Positions 48,963-58,788 of a stretch of DNA of 64,000 nucleotides are shown here, piece after piece. The stretch covers positions 1 through 64,000 of the forward strand of contig JAERTH010000156.1 in assembly GCA_016844955.1 (NCBI GenBank). The letters are read 5' to 3'. Numbering within the stretch: the stretch's first letter is position 1; every line of letters starts with the position of its first letter. The position numbers and the translations under genes were made by a program. The notes beneath the pieces were generated by a model, which saw only the letters and a program-made list of their open reading frames with translations, was not told the DNA's origin and made no database searches. The stretch is from Fidelibacterota bacterium (lineage in GTDB: Bacteria > Fidelibacterota > UBA8477 > JABMPR01).

Positions 48963-51202
48963 GCACTAATATGGATCGTCGTGATTTTATTAAAATCGCC
49001 GGTGTGGGTGCAGGAAGCCTGGCTTTCGCAACACCACTATTTGATTTCTCCAAGGGAGAAGTCCTTGCTCCGGATGCTGTTCCGGGCATGTACGCCAAAA
49101 GAACTCCCACCTATTGCGAGATTTGCTTCTGGAAGTGTGCTGGATGGGTACATACCAACAAAGACGGTAAAATCTGGAAAGTTACCGGCCATGAAGATGA
49201 TCCGCACTCAAATGGTCGTCTCTGTCCACGTGGCACAGGTGGCGTGGGTATGTATAATGACGAAGACAGACTCAAAACACCACTTATCCGTACTGGAGAA
49301 AGAGGTAATCAGACATTTCGTGAGGCTTCCTGGGATGAAGCGTTTACCCATATAGCAGACGGACTCAAGAAAATTGCCAAAGAACACGGTCCGGAATGTG
49401 TGGCCTTGTTTTCACATGGGTCTGGCGGAAAATATTTTGGTGATCTACTCAAAGGGTACGGTTCAACAAATATAGCAGCGCCCTCCTATGCACAGTGTCG
49501 TGGACCGCGTGAAGTTGGCTTTATCGCCACCTTTGGTGAGGGTGTTGAGTCACCTGAACGTGTGGATATTCGAGATACTCGCTGCCTGGTTCTCCTGGGT
49601 TCACACTTTGGCGAGAACATGCATAATGGACCAGTGCAGGAAATCGCTCAGGCTACGGCCAAAGGCGCTTCCATCATAACGGTCGATCCTCGCTTCTCCA
49701 CCATCGCCAGCAAATCAAAATTCTGGCTGCCCATTAAACCTGCAACCGACATGGCCCTGCTACTGGCCTGGATGCACGTGCTCATATATGAAGGTCTTTA
49801 CGACAAAGCATACATTGAAAAATACGCCTACGGTTTTGAAGACCTCAAAGCCCACGTGGCAGGGATGACCCCTGAGTGGGCCTATGGTATTACCACCATC
49901 AAACCAGAAGTCATCCGGGAAACTGCTCGTGAAATGGCCAATGCCAGTCCTCGAGTAATCATTCACCCTGGTCGCCACGTCACTTGGTATGGTGATGATT
50001 CACAGCGTTTAAGAGCAGTGGCCATGTTAAATGCCTTATTGGGATCATGGGGTCGTCGTGGTGGTTACTATAACCCTGAAAAAGTACCCTTCAAGTCGCA
50101 TCCACATCCTCCGTTTCCAAAACCTGCAAGAACCTGGAAAGACGCTTATCCCGGTAAATTCAAGCTGGCTGGCCTGGCACTCGCATCTGGAATCTGTGAT
50201 GCCACTGTGCCTACGACAGAAAGAGACTGTTCCTTTAAGGGTTGGATCGTAAATGGGACCAACCTGATTCACACCCTGCCAAATCAGGCCAATACACTGA
50301 AGGCTATCCAGGCCTTGGATCTTATGGTGGTCATTGACACAATGCCCATGGAAATCACAGGCTATGCTGATGTTATTCTGCCTGAATGTACCTATCTGGA
50401 ACGCTATGACAATATCCGGGTCAGCAAACACCGTGAGCCCACCATTGCTCTGCGTATGCCTGCAGCTCCACCCAAATGGAACACCAAACCCGCCTGGTGG
50501 ATGGCCAAAGGTATCGCTGAGAAAATGGATCTGGGTCACTTCTTCCCCTGGAAAGACATTGAAGAAAAACTTGATTGGGAATTGAAACAAGTGGGGACTT
50601 CCCTGGAAGAGATGCAGCGCATCGGTGTGAAAAAGTATAAGCGCGAATACGATGACCTCTATCCCATGGAAAACCTGGATGATTTCGAATTCTACACCAA
50701 TACTGGTAAAATTGAACTCTATTCCACTGCCATGGAAGATGAAGGTTACGATCCGCTACCCAAGTATACTGCACATGAGGAGCCGCCGGAAGGTTACTAT
50801 AGACTGATTTACGGTCGCGCTCCCATGCACACCTTCAGCCGTACTGCAAACAATCCCAATCTGGTTGATCTCATGGATGAGAACAGTGTCTGGGTCAACC
50901 CCAAGGTTGCCAAGGAATGGGATCTGGAAAACGATCAATACCTATGGCTGGAAAACCAGGATGGTATCGTCAGCAAAACCCCAATCAAAGTCCGGATAAC
51001 TGAGCGTATTCGTTTTGACAGCGTATACATGGTCCATGGTTTTGGACATACAAATAATAAACTGAGCAGAGCTTTTGGTAAGGGGGCCAGCGATGCGGAT
51101 CTCATCACCAAGGTTCACGTAGATCCGGTTATGGGTGGCACAGGGATGCGAGGGAATTTTGTCACCTTCCGCTTTGAAGCCGGAGAGGAGGTGTCCTCAT
51201 GA
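48959..51202 (+). CDS. molybdopterin-dependent oxidoreductase, thiosulfate/polysulfide reductase (PhsA/PsrA)-like catalytic subunit
   Basis: Tat signal (MDRRDFIKIAGVGAGSLAFA); CEICFWKCAGW...GRLCPRG Fe-S site; molybdopterin domains. Start set at 48959 (ATGA overlap with merR). Confidence 0.88.
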   Translation: MSTNMDRRDFIKIAGVGAGSLAFATPLFDFSKGEVLAPDAVPGMYAKRTPTYCEICFWKCAGWVHTNKDGKIWKVTGHEDDPHSNGRLCPRGTGGVGMYNDEDRLKTPLIRTGERGNQTFREASWDEAFTHIADGLKKIAKEHGPECVALFSHGSGGKYFGDLLKGYGSTNIAAPSYAQCRGPREVGFIATFGEGVESPERVDIRDTRCLVLLGSHFGENMHNGPVQEIAQATAKGASIITVDPRFSTIASKSKFWLPIKPATDMALLLAWMHVLIYEGLYDKAYIEKYAYGFEDLKAHVAGMTPEWAYGITTIKPEVIRETAREMANASPRVIIHPGRHVTWYGDDSQRLRAVAMLNALLGSWGRRGGYYNPEKVPFKSHPHPPFPKPARTWKDAYPGKFKLAGLALASGICDATVPTTERDCSFKGWIVNGTNLIHTLPNQANTLKAIQALDLMVVIDTMPMEITGYADVILPECTYLERYDNIRVSKHREPTIALRMPAAPPKWNTKPAWWMAKGIAEKMDLGHFFPWKDIEEKLDWELKQVGTSLEEMQRIGVKKYKREYDDLYPMENLDDFEFYTNTGKIELYSTAMEDEGYDPLPKYTAHEEPPEGYYRLIYGRAPMHTFSRTANNPNLVDLMDENSVWVNPKVAKEWDLENDQYLWLENQDGIVSKTPIKVRITERIRFDSVYMVHGFGHTNNKLSRAFGKGASDADLITKVHVDPVMGGTGMRGNFVTFRFEAGEEVSS

Positions 51203-51732
51203 GATACGCAATGGCGGTAGACACCCTGAAATGTGTCGGCTGTAGCGATTGTGTGGTTGCCTGCCAGACCGAGAACGATGTGCCTGTCGGACATTGTCGC
51301 GATTGGATCGTCGAAAAAATGACGGGTACTTATCCAGAGTTGCAGCTAGAAATTCGCTCTGAACGCTGTAACCAATGTGCCAATGCTCCCTGTGTTAGAA
51401 CCTGTCCCACTGAGGCCAGTCATTACTCAACTGGTGGCATTGTTCTGGTAGAGGAAGATGAATGTATCGGCTGCAAAGCCTGTATCACATCCTGTCCCTA
51501 CGATGCACGTTTTATTCACCCCGAAGGCTACATTGATAAATGTACTTTCTGCATCCACCGTGTTGAAAAAGGTCAGAATCCTGCTTGTGTCTCGGTTTGC
51601 CCGACCCACGCCATGATCTTTGGTGATCTGGATGATCCCAACAGTGATATCTCAAAAGCCATGGCCACCCGGAAATGGAAATCTCTGATTCCCGAAGCCG
51701 GTACTGACCCTAAAGTATTTTATCTGTTATAG
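51199..51732 (+). CDS. 4Fe-4S ferredoxin-type electron-transfer subunit (PhsB/PsrB-like)
   Basis: CVGCSDCVVAC, CNQCANAPCVRTCP, CIGCKACITSCPYDAR, CTFCIHRVEKGQNPACVSVCP. Confidence 0.93.
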   Translation: MRYAMAVDTLKCVGCSDCVVACQTENDVPVGHCRDWIVEKMTGTYPELQLEIRSERCNQCANAPCVRTCPTEASHYSTGGIVLVEEDECIGCKACITSCPYDARFIHPEGYIDKCTFCIHRVEKGQNPACVSVCPTHAMIFGDLDDPNSDISKAMATRKWKSLIPEAGTDPKVFYLL

Positions 51733-51740
51733 AGGTTGAT

Positions 51741-52682
51741 ATGATTGAAGAAATTATTACCAGTGGACGAATGAACCCCGAGATTGATCCCGTCCTCCAT
51801 GTCTGGGGTTGGGAAATCCCATTCTATCTATTCCTGGGTGGTATCTCCGCCGGAATTTTGATATTCTCGGCATATTTCACACTTAGAAATCGTCAGGATG
51901 AACTACCCGTTGCTGTAAAATGGATGCCCCTAGCTGTGCCTGGACTTATCGGAATCGGACTGATTGCCCTGTTATTGGATCTCTCTCACGTCCTGTATTT
52001 CTGGCAGTTATTCACCAATATTCGTTGGGAGTCGCCCATGTCCTGGGGAGCCTGGACTCTGGGAATCATCATGCCGCTTTCCATCGCCTGGATTGCCATC
52101 TGGATTGAAGATATTTACCCAAAATGGGACTGGAAATTTGATGAAGTAAAAGCCGTAGTGAATTGGCTGAAGGATCAGCGGCGGATTATTGCTCAGATAC
52201 TCATCCTGCTATCTGTAATTCTAGGTATGTATACTGGAATTCTGCTATCAGCTTTTAACGCCAGACCGTTCTGGAATACAAGTATACTTGGACCCCTCTT
52301 TCTTACCTCCGGATTGTCCGCCAGTGCGGCATTGGTCTCATTTTTCTCCAGAACTGAGGTTGAGAAGCGACTGTTCACCCGAATAGATATCATCCTCATC
52401 GGTATTGAGCTGTTCATGATTGTTCATCTTTTCATGGGACATCTGGCAGGAACACAGGTCCACATTGCCGCGGCTCAAATGTTCCTGGGGGGGGCTTACA
52501 CTGTACCGTTCTGGATTTTTGTGGTGGGTATGGGACTTATCCTGCCCTTCATCCTGGAGCTGCTTGAGTTGAAACATAAATTTGTACCGGCTATCGTACC
52601 AGTAGTGCTGATTGTAGCTGGAAACCTCATGCTGCGTTTTATCGTAGTAAATGCTGGCCAGGCCAGTCGCTGGTTGTATTAA
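51741..52682 (+). CDS. NrfD/PsrC-family membrane anchor subunit
   Basis: Multiple TMs; WGWEIPFYLFLGGISAGI; follows the molybdoenzyme and Fe-S subunits. Confidence 0.88.
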   Translation: MIEEIITSGRMNPEIDPVLHVWGWEIPFYLFLGGISAGILIFSAYFTLRNRQDELPVAVKWMPLAVPGLIGIGLIALLLDLSHVLYFWQLFTNIRWESPMSWGAWTLGIIMPLSIAWIAIWIEDIYPKWDWKFDEVKAVVNWLKDQRRIIAQILILLSVILGMYTGILLSAFNARPFWNTSILGPLFLTSGLSASAALVSFFSRTEVEKRLFTRIDIILIGIELFMIVHLFMGHLAGTQVHIAAAQMFLGGAYTVPFWIFVVGMGLILPFILELLELKHKFVPAIVPVVLIVAGNLMLRFIVVNAGQASRWLY

Positions 52683-52690
52683 AAATGACA

Positions 52691-52880
52691 GTTCACCACC
52701 AAAGCACTAAGGCACAAAATTCCACAAAATATAGTCTTGTGTTTCTCTACGCCCTAGTGCCTTCGTGGTCAATAAATACGAGTACTCAGACAAAAAATAT
52801 TCATCACAAAAACTCAAAGATACCAAGCGCTACAAAATGTGCCTTTGTGAGTGTTTGTGGCTTAGTGCCTTTGTGGTAAA
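52691..52880. repeat. intergenic palindromic repeat (CACTAAGGCAC ... GTGCCTTTGTGGT family)
   Basis: ACCACCAAAGCACTAAGGC (52695) is near-complementary to GCCCTAGTGCCTTCGTGGT (52751-52769); CTTAGTGCCTTTGTGGT again at 52861-52877. Confidence 0.65.
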
Positions 52881-52916
52881 AATAATTGATGATAAATTGA
52901 ATAAAGGGTTATTGAA

Positions 52917-53426
52917 ATGAAAACAAAGTACATGAATCCCTACCTGGCGGGTGTCTTGTTGGGAACTGTGCTCCTCATGGCTTTCTTTTTCTCCGGCCGT
53001 GGGCTGGGGGCAAGTGGTGGCGTGAAGAGTATGGTAGTAGCCGCAGTCGATGTGGCCGCACCTGAACATACTGCAAATTCTGAATACTATTCCAAATATG
53101 TCGGTGAGGGTAAATCACCAATGAAAGCATGGCTGGTATTCGAGATGATCGGTGTCTTAGTTGGTGGATTCCTCTCAGGAGCATTCTCAGGCCGTTTGAA
53201 TTGGAAAATCGAACATTTCCCCGGTATCACCGCGAATCGACGATTGATCTTCGCTGGAATGGGTGGAATTCTATTCGGATTTGGATCACAGCTGGGTCGT
53301 GGATGTACCAGCGGATCAGCACTCACTGGCATGGCTAATCTTTCCGTGGCTGGTTTTGTCTCTATGATGGCTATTTTTGGAACTGCCTTCGCACTGGCAT
53401 ACTTCCTTAGAAAAAATTGGATATAG
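52917..53426 (+). CDS. YeeE/YedE family (sulfur-compound) transport protein, first half-size subunit
   Basis: FGSQLGRGCTSGSALTGMANLSVAGFVSMMAIFGTAF motif; several TMs. Confidence 0.85.
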   Translation: MKTKYMNPYLAGVLLGTVLLMAFFFSGRGLGASGGVKSMVVAAVDVAAPEHTANSEYYSKYVGEGKSPMKAWLVFEMIGVLVGGFLSGAFSGRLNWKIEHFPGITANRRLIFAGMGGILFGFGSQLGRGCTSGSALTGMANLSVAGFVSMMAIFGTAFALAYFLRKNWI

Positions 53427-53435
53427 GAGTCAATT

Positions 53436-54026
53436 ATGGGACCTCTAGTACCTCAAGAAATAATTGGCGCTGATTGGAATCTGTTCATCGCCTTTGTTGT
53501 TGGAATCGGATTTGGTTTTGTCCTGGAACAGGCGGGTTTTTCCTCAAGTCGTAAACTGGCCGGCATGTTTTATGGCTACGATACGGTTGTCTTGAAAGTT
53601 TTCTTCACGGCAGCCATCACCGCCATGCTGGGACTCTTATTTTTCAGTCTGTTTGGCTGGATTGACCTGAGCCTCATCTATGTCAACCCCACCTTTCTGG
53701 GGTCGGCAATCGTTGGCGGAATAATTATGGGCGCCGGGTTCATTATCGGTGGGTTTTGCCCGGGAACCAGTGTTTGCGCTGCCGCCATTGGTAAAATTGA
53801 CGCCATGGTATTTATCGGTGGAATTTTTGTGGGAATCTTCGCTTTTGCAGAGGGTTATCCGCTGGTCAAGGATTTTTACATGTCCGGTTCATTGGGACCG
53901 ATCAAACTCTCTGACATCCTTGGATTATCGGGTGGCTTTTTTGCACTCCTGGTGATCATTGCAGCACTCGTAATGTTTAAACTGGGTGAGCTGGCAGAAA
54001 AAAGATGGCCACGGGAGGAGTATTAA
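53436..54026 (+). CDS. YeeE/YedE family (sulfur-compound) transport protein, second half-size subunit
   Basis: FGFVLEQAGFSSSRKLAGMFYG; GAGFIIGGFCPGTSVCAAAIGKIDAMVFIGGIFVG. Confidence 0.85.
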   Translation: MGPLVPQEIIGADWNLFIAFVVGIGFGFVLEQAGFSSSRKLAGMFYGYDTVVLKVFFTAAITAMLGLLFFSLFGWIDLSLIYVNPTFLGSAIVGGIIMGAGFIIGGFCPGTSVCAAAIGKIDAMVFIGGIFVGIFAFAEGYPLVKDFYMSGSLGPIKLSDILGLSGGFFALLVIIAALVMFKLGELAEKRWPREEY

Positions 54027-54028
54027 TC

Positions 54029-54652
54029 ATGACTATCAAAAATATGATTTTTGCAGCAATGATTCTGCTGGGCGTGGTAATTGCCATGGTCCCGGAGAAT
54101 ACCACCAAGCCATATAAGCTAACTGCCGAAGAGATGCTGGTTGAAGTTCAAGGTGCTGCTGAGATGGTCTCTGCAGACGATGTGGCACACTGGCTAATTT
54201 CAAAGGACCCAAGTCTCCAATTGATCGATGTACGTACGCCGGATGAGTATCAGAAATTCCACCTGGAAGGTGCCATCAATGTACCGCTTTCAGTCATCCT
54301 GAAGGATGAATATCGAGACTACATGGATCAGGGTGTAAAAACCAATGTTCTCTATTCAAATGGTACAATTGGGTCCCACCAGGGATGGATGATTCTACGC
54401 CAGCTGGGCTTTGAGAATAACTATGTTCTCCAGGGTGGGCTAAACTACTGGTTTGATACCATCATGAACCCAAAAGAACCCCCGGTGACATCTCCTGATG
54501 AAGAATTTGCCAGATACGACTTCCGCAAAGCGGCAAGTGGTGTTTTTGGTGGTGGCAATGCTGCGGCTCTGGCAGCTCCCACAAAAACCAAAGCTTCCAA
54601 ACCTAAGATTGTTCGCAAGAAAAAGAAGAAAGCACCTGCGGGAGGCTGCTGA
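54029..54652 (+). CDS. membrane-anchored rhodanese-fold protein with Ser at the active-site position and C-terminal -GGC
   Basis: N-terminal TM; LIDVRTPDEYQKFHLEGAINVP; VLYSNGTIGSHQGW (Ser where Cys is expected); C-terminal KIVRKKKKKAPAGGC*. Start at 54029 with GGAGGAG Shine-Dalgarno. Confidence 0.82.
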   Translation: MTIKNMIFAAMILLGVVIAMVPENTTKPYKLTAEEMLVEVQGAAEMVSADDVAHWLISKDPSLQLIDVRTPDEYQKFHLEGAINVPLSVILKDEYRDYMDQGVKTNVLYSNGTIGSHQGWMILRQLGFENNYVLQGGLNYWFDTIMNPKEPPVTSPDEEFARYDFRKAASGVFGGGNAAALAAPTKTKASKPKIVRKKKKKAPAGGC

Positions 54653-54719
54653 GCCTGGCGAAGCATGGTTGCTACATGACTAGGACGGGGTGGTAAATTT
54701 CGGTTTACCAACTACGACC

Positions 54720-54754
54720 AAGGGGCTATTTCATAATGTGAGATGGCCCCTTTT
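54720..54754 (+). terminator. intrinsic terminator of the sulfur operon
   Basis: AAGGGGC ... GCCCCTT inverted repeat followed by TTTTC. Confidence 0.6.
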
Positions 54755-54953
54755 CTATTCACCACAGATTTTCAATCAATAATAAATGTTACGGTTTCAT
54801 GTATGGCGAAGTATCACTATTTCTAGTGGCCCCTTTTTCCCAGTCCATTACAATAACATAACTCTCCATTCTCGTATTGCCTTTATCCTAGATATCCCCT
54901 ACTTGTATCCTGTTTTAGTGGAGCAATGACACGTACATAAAGGGATACACTGC

Positions 54954-57347
54954 ATGCGATATTTTTCGATCAGGCAGCTACTGTTCGCAGTAGCATTATT
55001 CACTCATATCTCAGCTCTGGCTCAAGACCAGACTGAATTGGTAATAGATAAATTTTTTCTCAAAATAAGCAGTGACGCTTATTCGAGCTCAAGTCGAAGT
55101 GATGCCAGCGAGATTCTGGATTTTCCGCGCGTCAATTCCATTCTATCCTACCAGGATCAAGTAGAGATTGCTCCAACCTTCAATTCAATTGCACGGCAAG
55201 ATATTGACCCCAACGGGTTGGAACGAATATTTACAATTCGAATCGCCTCCAACCAGAATATACTCAAGGTAATCGGCGAATTGAATGCTCTGCCTGAAGT
55301 AGAATATGCTGAGCCTATGTATATCCGTGAACTTTATGAAACACCCAACGATCCCTATTTTAATCAATCATGGCACCACACTACCGTGGGTACTCCCGAA
55401 GCCTGGGATATCCAGCTGGGAAGTGATACCGTTGTGGTGGCAATCATTGATACAGGCGTAGATACGGACCATCCCGACTTGAACGATAATCTCTGGAATA
55501 ATCCTGGTGAAATTGCCGGAAACAATATTGATGACGATAATAACGGAAAAGTTGATGACATCAACGGATGGGATTTTACCGGGGATGATGCCGATGTAAA
55601 TCATGAATTTGGCTGGCACGAGTATAATGCCGAAGATCATGGAACCCACTGCGCCGGTATCGCAGCTGGAGTGACTAACAATTCAATCGGAATTGCCGGG
55701 GCATCACATTATTCAAAAATTATGACCTGCAAAATTTTTCCCTATCTCTCCGATGCAGCATCAGCCAATGCAATTATTTATGCTGCAGATAATGGTGCTG
55801 ACATCATCAGTAACAGTTGGGGCGGCGGTGGCAGTTCTGCAACGATTCAGAGCGCTATTTTGTATGCCAGAAATACCATGGGTAGTATGGTCCTGTTTGC
55901 CTCAGGAAACGACGGCTCATCATCCCCCCATTACCCCGGAGCAAACGAAGGTGTTGTTTGTGTGGGAGCTTCAAACAGTTCAGATTCACGAGCAAGCTTC
56001 TCAAACTACGGGTCCTGGGTTGATATGTGTGCCCCAGGCACCAACATCTGGAGCTGTACTGACCCTGACAATCCAGCTCATAACAATTTGTACGAAGCCT
56101 GGGATGGAACCTCAATGGCCACTCCACTGGCTGCCGGTATTGCAGCGCTAATAAAATCCCAGTTCCCCACCATGGGAATTGATGATCTGGAAGCCAGGCT
56201 ATTGGACGGTGATGAAGTTGGTAACCTCCAGATGGGTCTACGGGTCAATGCTTTGAAAGCACTGAGCGCCTTTAAGATTAGCCATACACCGCTATCAAAC
56301 ATGCCTGATTCTGAGAACCCCATTCGTATTGTAGCCGAAACCTATGGTGTTGGAGGTAACTCGCTGTCACTGTCGCTTTTCTACTCCGTCTCAGGAAATG
56401 ATTTTAACCTCGTTGGGATGAGAGAAGGTCCAGTTGGCCGCTGGACTGCACCGATTCCCACCCCGGTCATCGGCTCCACAATCGAGTACTATATTCAAGC
56501 TGCTGATACCAATGAGAATGTGCTTTACCATCCTGAAAGCGCTCCAGATTTACCTCACTTCTTTCTAGTTGGTACACCTGCCAGTTTTAACACCCTGAGT
56601 TATGATGATGTGGAAACTGACCAGGGCTGGTCGCTGGGCATTGATGGAGACAACGCCACCACTGGTAATTGGATTTGGGCGGATCCAGTAGGCACCTGGG
56701 AAGAGTTGGAACCAGTACAGCCAGAGGATGATCATTCCGAGGATGGCACCCTCTGTTTTGTCACTGAAAACGCTGAATTCACTGGGACCAACACGGGCAG
56801 TGGTGATGTCGATGGTGGCAGGACAACACTTGAAAGTCCGATTTACAACATTCCGCCGGATATTTCCCCGATCCTGAGCTATTGGCGCTGGTACAGTAAT
56901 GACCTGGGTTTCAACCCCGGTACTGATTTTTGGCAGGTTGAAATCAGAGATCAGAATGATGTCTGGATTTCACTGGAAAACACTCTGGAATCCCAGAATG
57001 CCTGGACCGAAAAACAATTTATGATTCAACACTATTTTGAGGACCCCACTCTCATTCAGTTACGGTTTATAGCCGAAGACGCCGGAAGTGGTTCTCTCGT
57101 GGAAGCCGCCGTGGATGATATTCACATATTCTATGCTGGTCCATCCAATTTCTCAGCAGGTGACATCAATCTGGATGCTCTTGTAAACGTGCAGGATGTG
57201 ATTCTCATCATTGAGCACATATTGGGACAATCAACCCTGACGGGTGATGCAGTTATTGCTGCCGATTTTAATACTGACAATTATGTGGATATTGAGGATG
57301 TCATATCCCTGATTAATGCCATTTTGAGTATCGATGGCGAACTATAA
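54954..57347 (+). CDS. S8 subtilisin-like secreted protease with C-terminal dockerin-like repeats
   Basis: IDTGVDTDHPD, HGTHCAGI, GTSMATPLAAG catalytic triad; C-terminal GDINLDALVNVQDVILIIEHIL...ADFNTDNYVDIEDVISLINAIL. Confidence 0.92.
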   Translation: MRYFSIRQLLFAVALFTHISALAQDQTELVIDKFFLKISSDAYSSSSRSDASEILDFPRVNSILSYQDQVEIAPTFNSIARQDIDPNGLERIFTIRIASNQNILKVIGELNALPEVEYAEPMYIRELYETPNDPYFNQSWHHTTVGTPEAWDIQLGSDTVVVAIIDTGVDTDHPDLNDNLWNNPGEIAGNNIDDDNNGKVDDINGWDFTGDDADVNHEFGWHEYNAEDHGTHCAGIAAGVTNNSIGIAGASHYSKIMTCKIFPYLSDAASANAIIYAADNGADIISNSWGGGGSSATIQSAILYARNTMGSMVLFASGNDGSSSPHYPGANEGVVCVGASNSSDSRASFSNYGSWVDMCAPGTNIWSCTDPDNPAHNNLYEAWDGTSMATPLAAGIAALIKSQFPTMGIDDLEARLLDGDEVGNLQMGLRVNALKALSAFKISHTPLSNMPDSENPIRIVAETYGVGGNSLSLSLFYSVSGNDFNLVGMREGPVGRWTAPIPTPVIGSTIEYYIQAADTNENVLYHPESAPDLPHFFLVGTPASFNTLSYDDVETDQGWSLGIDGDNATTGNWIWADPVGTWEELEPVQPEDDHSEDGTLCFVTENAEFTGTNTGSGDVDGGRTTLESPIYNIPPDISPILSYWRWYSNDLGFNPGTDFWQVEIRDQNDVWISLENTLESQNAWTEKQFMIQHYFEDPTLIQLRFIAEDAGSGSLVEAAVDDIHIFYAGPSNFSAGDINLDALVNVQDVILIIEHILGQSTLTGDAVIAADFNTDNYVDIEDVISLINAILSIDGEL

Positions 57348-57360
57348 CCCGAAACTCTGG

Positions 57361-58230
57361 TTAAAATAGTCCCAGCTGGATATCCTTTTTAGGTTGGAAG
57401 GTCTTCATCCTGGTATCAATCCTGTGCAATTTACATCTTTCATGAAAGATCGTATATAATGCATTCGCTCGAGGTGAATTGCAGCCATACGAGCCTCCAA
57501 ACTCCTGGATGTATTTCTCCTTTATCCCCGGAAAGTGCTTATCCAGCATCTTGTAAAAATATTCACGGGAACCGTCCCGAAGCGTAACACCAAAATAGGG
57601 TAGTATGTATTGTACATCTGCCGCTTTGGCCTTATCCACCATTTCCATGACATTGGGAACAGTATCGTTGATAAAGGGCAAAATTGGCATCATTGTTATA
57701 CCTGAATAAACCCCTGCATTTCGGAGTGTTGCCAGAACCTCAAAACGGGTTGAAGAAGAAGGAGCGTTGGGTTCCAGTTTGTTGGCCAGCTCATCATCTG
57801 CTGTTGTTATGGTTACTGTGACAGCACAATAATTCTTGCTGAGTTGCTTTAATATATCCAGGTCACGCAGGACCAGATCACTCTTGGTCATGATATGGAC
57901 CGGATAATTGTACCGGGCCAGCAATTCTAAAGCCTGTCTGGTATGTTTTTGATCATTCTCCACCGGCATATAGGGATCATTCATGGATCCAAAACCAACG
58001 GTCCCACGATTACGTTTACCAGCCAGTTCCTTATCCAGCAACTCGAGTGCATTCTCCTTGATGTAAATCTTTGAGAGATGATCCATTTGATAGCAGGAGG
58101 AGCGCGAATCACAATAAATACAGGCGTGTTCACAACCCCGGTATAGATTCATATTGTATGAAAGCCCGAAAAAGGAGTCCATTTTTACTCTGGAGAGTAT
58201 TGTCTTCGCTTCAATGTATTGAGCAGCCAT
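57361..58230 (-). CDS. SPL-like radical SAM protein
   Basis: NLYRGCEHACIYCDSRS (CxxxCxxC); FGSMNDPYMPVE; start at MAAQYIEAK. Confidence 0.82.
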   Translation of the reverse strand: MAAQYIEAKTILSRVKMDSFFGLSYNMNLYRGCEHACIYCDSRSSCYQMDHLSKIYIKENALELLDKELAGKRNRGTVGFGSMNDPYMPVENDQKHTRQALELLARYNYPVHIMTKSDLVLRDLDILKQLSKNYCAVTVTITTADDELANKLEPNAPSSSTRFEVLATLRNAGVYSGITMMPILPFINDTVPNVMEMVDKAKAADVQYILPYFGVTLRDGSREYFYKMLDKHFPGIKEKYIQEFGGSYGCNSPRANALYTIFHERCKLHRIDTRMKTFQPKKDIQLGLF

Positions 58231-58425
58231 TATTTGAATATACTTGAAACTGGAGACCGGCCAGCAATTAATTTTTGGGACAGACCTTTTCTCGTTAAAT
58301 AGCTGGCTGAATTGGTTTGAAAACATGCTCCGAGCTTCACTTTTTGAATGTTCTTTTATTTTAGGCATTGACCTCAATCAATAAGGCATTATTATTGCGT
58401 TCTAATTCCATAATTGGAGCCGAAA

Positions 58426-58767
58426 ATGCACGAAATGTCTATCGCTATGAATATCGTCAATATTGCCTGTAAAGAGGCACAAAAAGAGGATGCAAAATCC
58501 ATCGCATCAATCGAGATTGATATTGGGAAGTTATCTGGTGTCATGTTGGACTCCCTTAAATTTTGCTACGATTCGGCCTGTAAGGGGACTTTAGCGGAAG
58601 GTTCTGAGCTCCTGGTTAACGAGCTGCCGGCCCTGGCCAGATGCAAAACATGTGAACATAGTTTTGAGATAGACTCATTTATGGCCCTTTGTCCTGAATG
58701 TGAAAGCTACGAGATTGACATTCTCCAGGGACGAGAGTTGAAGCTAAATGCCGTAAGCGTAAATTAG
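58426..58767 (+). CDS. hypA: hydrogenase maturation nickel metallochaperone HypA
   Basis: MHEMSIAMNIVNIACKEA; two CxxC zinc pairs (CKTC, CPEC). Confidence 0.93.
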   Translation: MHEMSIAMNIVNIACKEAQKEDAKSIASIEIDIGKLSGVMLDSLKFCYDSACKGTLAEGSELLVNELPALARCKTCEHSFEIDSFMALCPECESYEIDILQGRELKLNAVSVN

Positions 58768-58788
58768 GAATGTCGAAAGGAATTTAAT

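Noticed and set aside
50045-50590. 181-aa antisense ORF within the molybdoenzyme gene
   Set aside because: Fully inside a conserved CDS with no family signal.
52691-52880. CRISPR array
   Set aside because: Repeats are palindromic, too few and irregularly spaced; no cas genes in the window.
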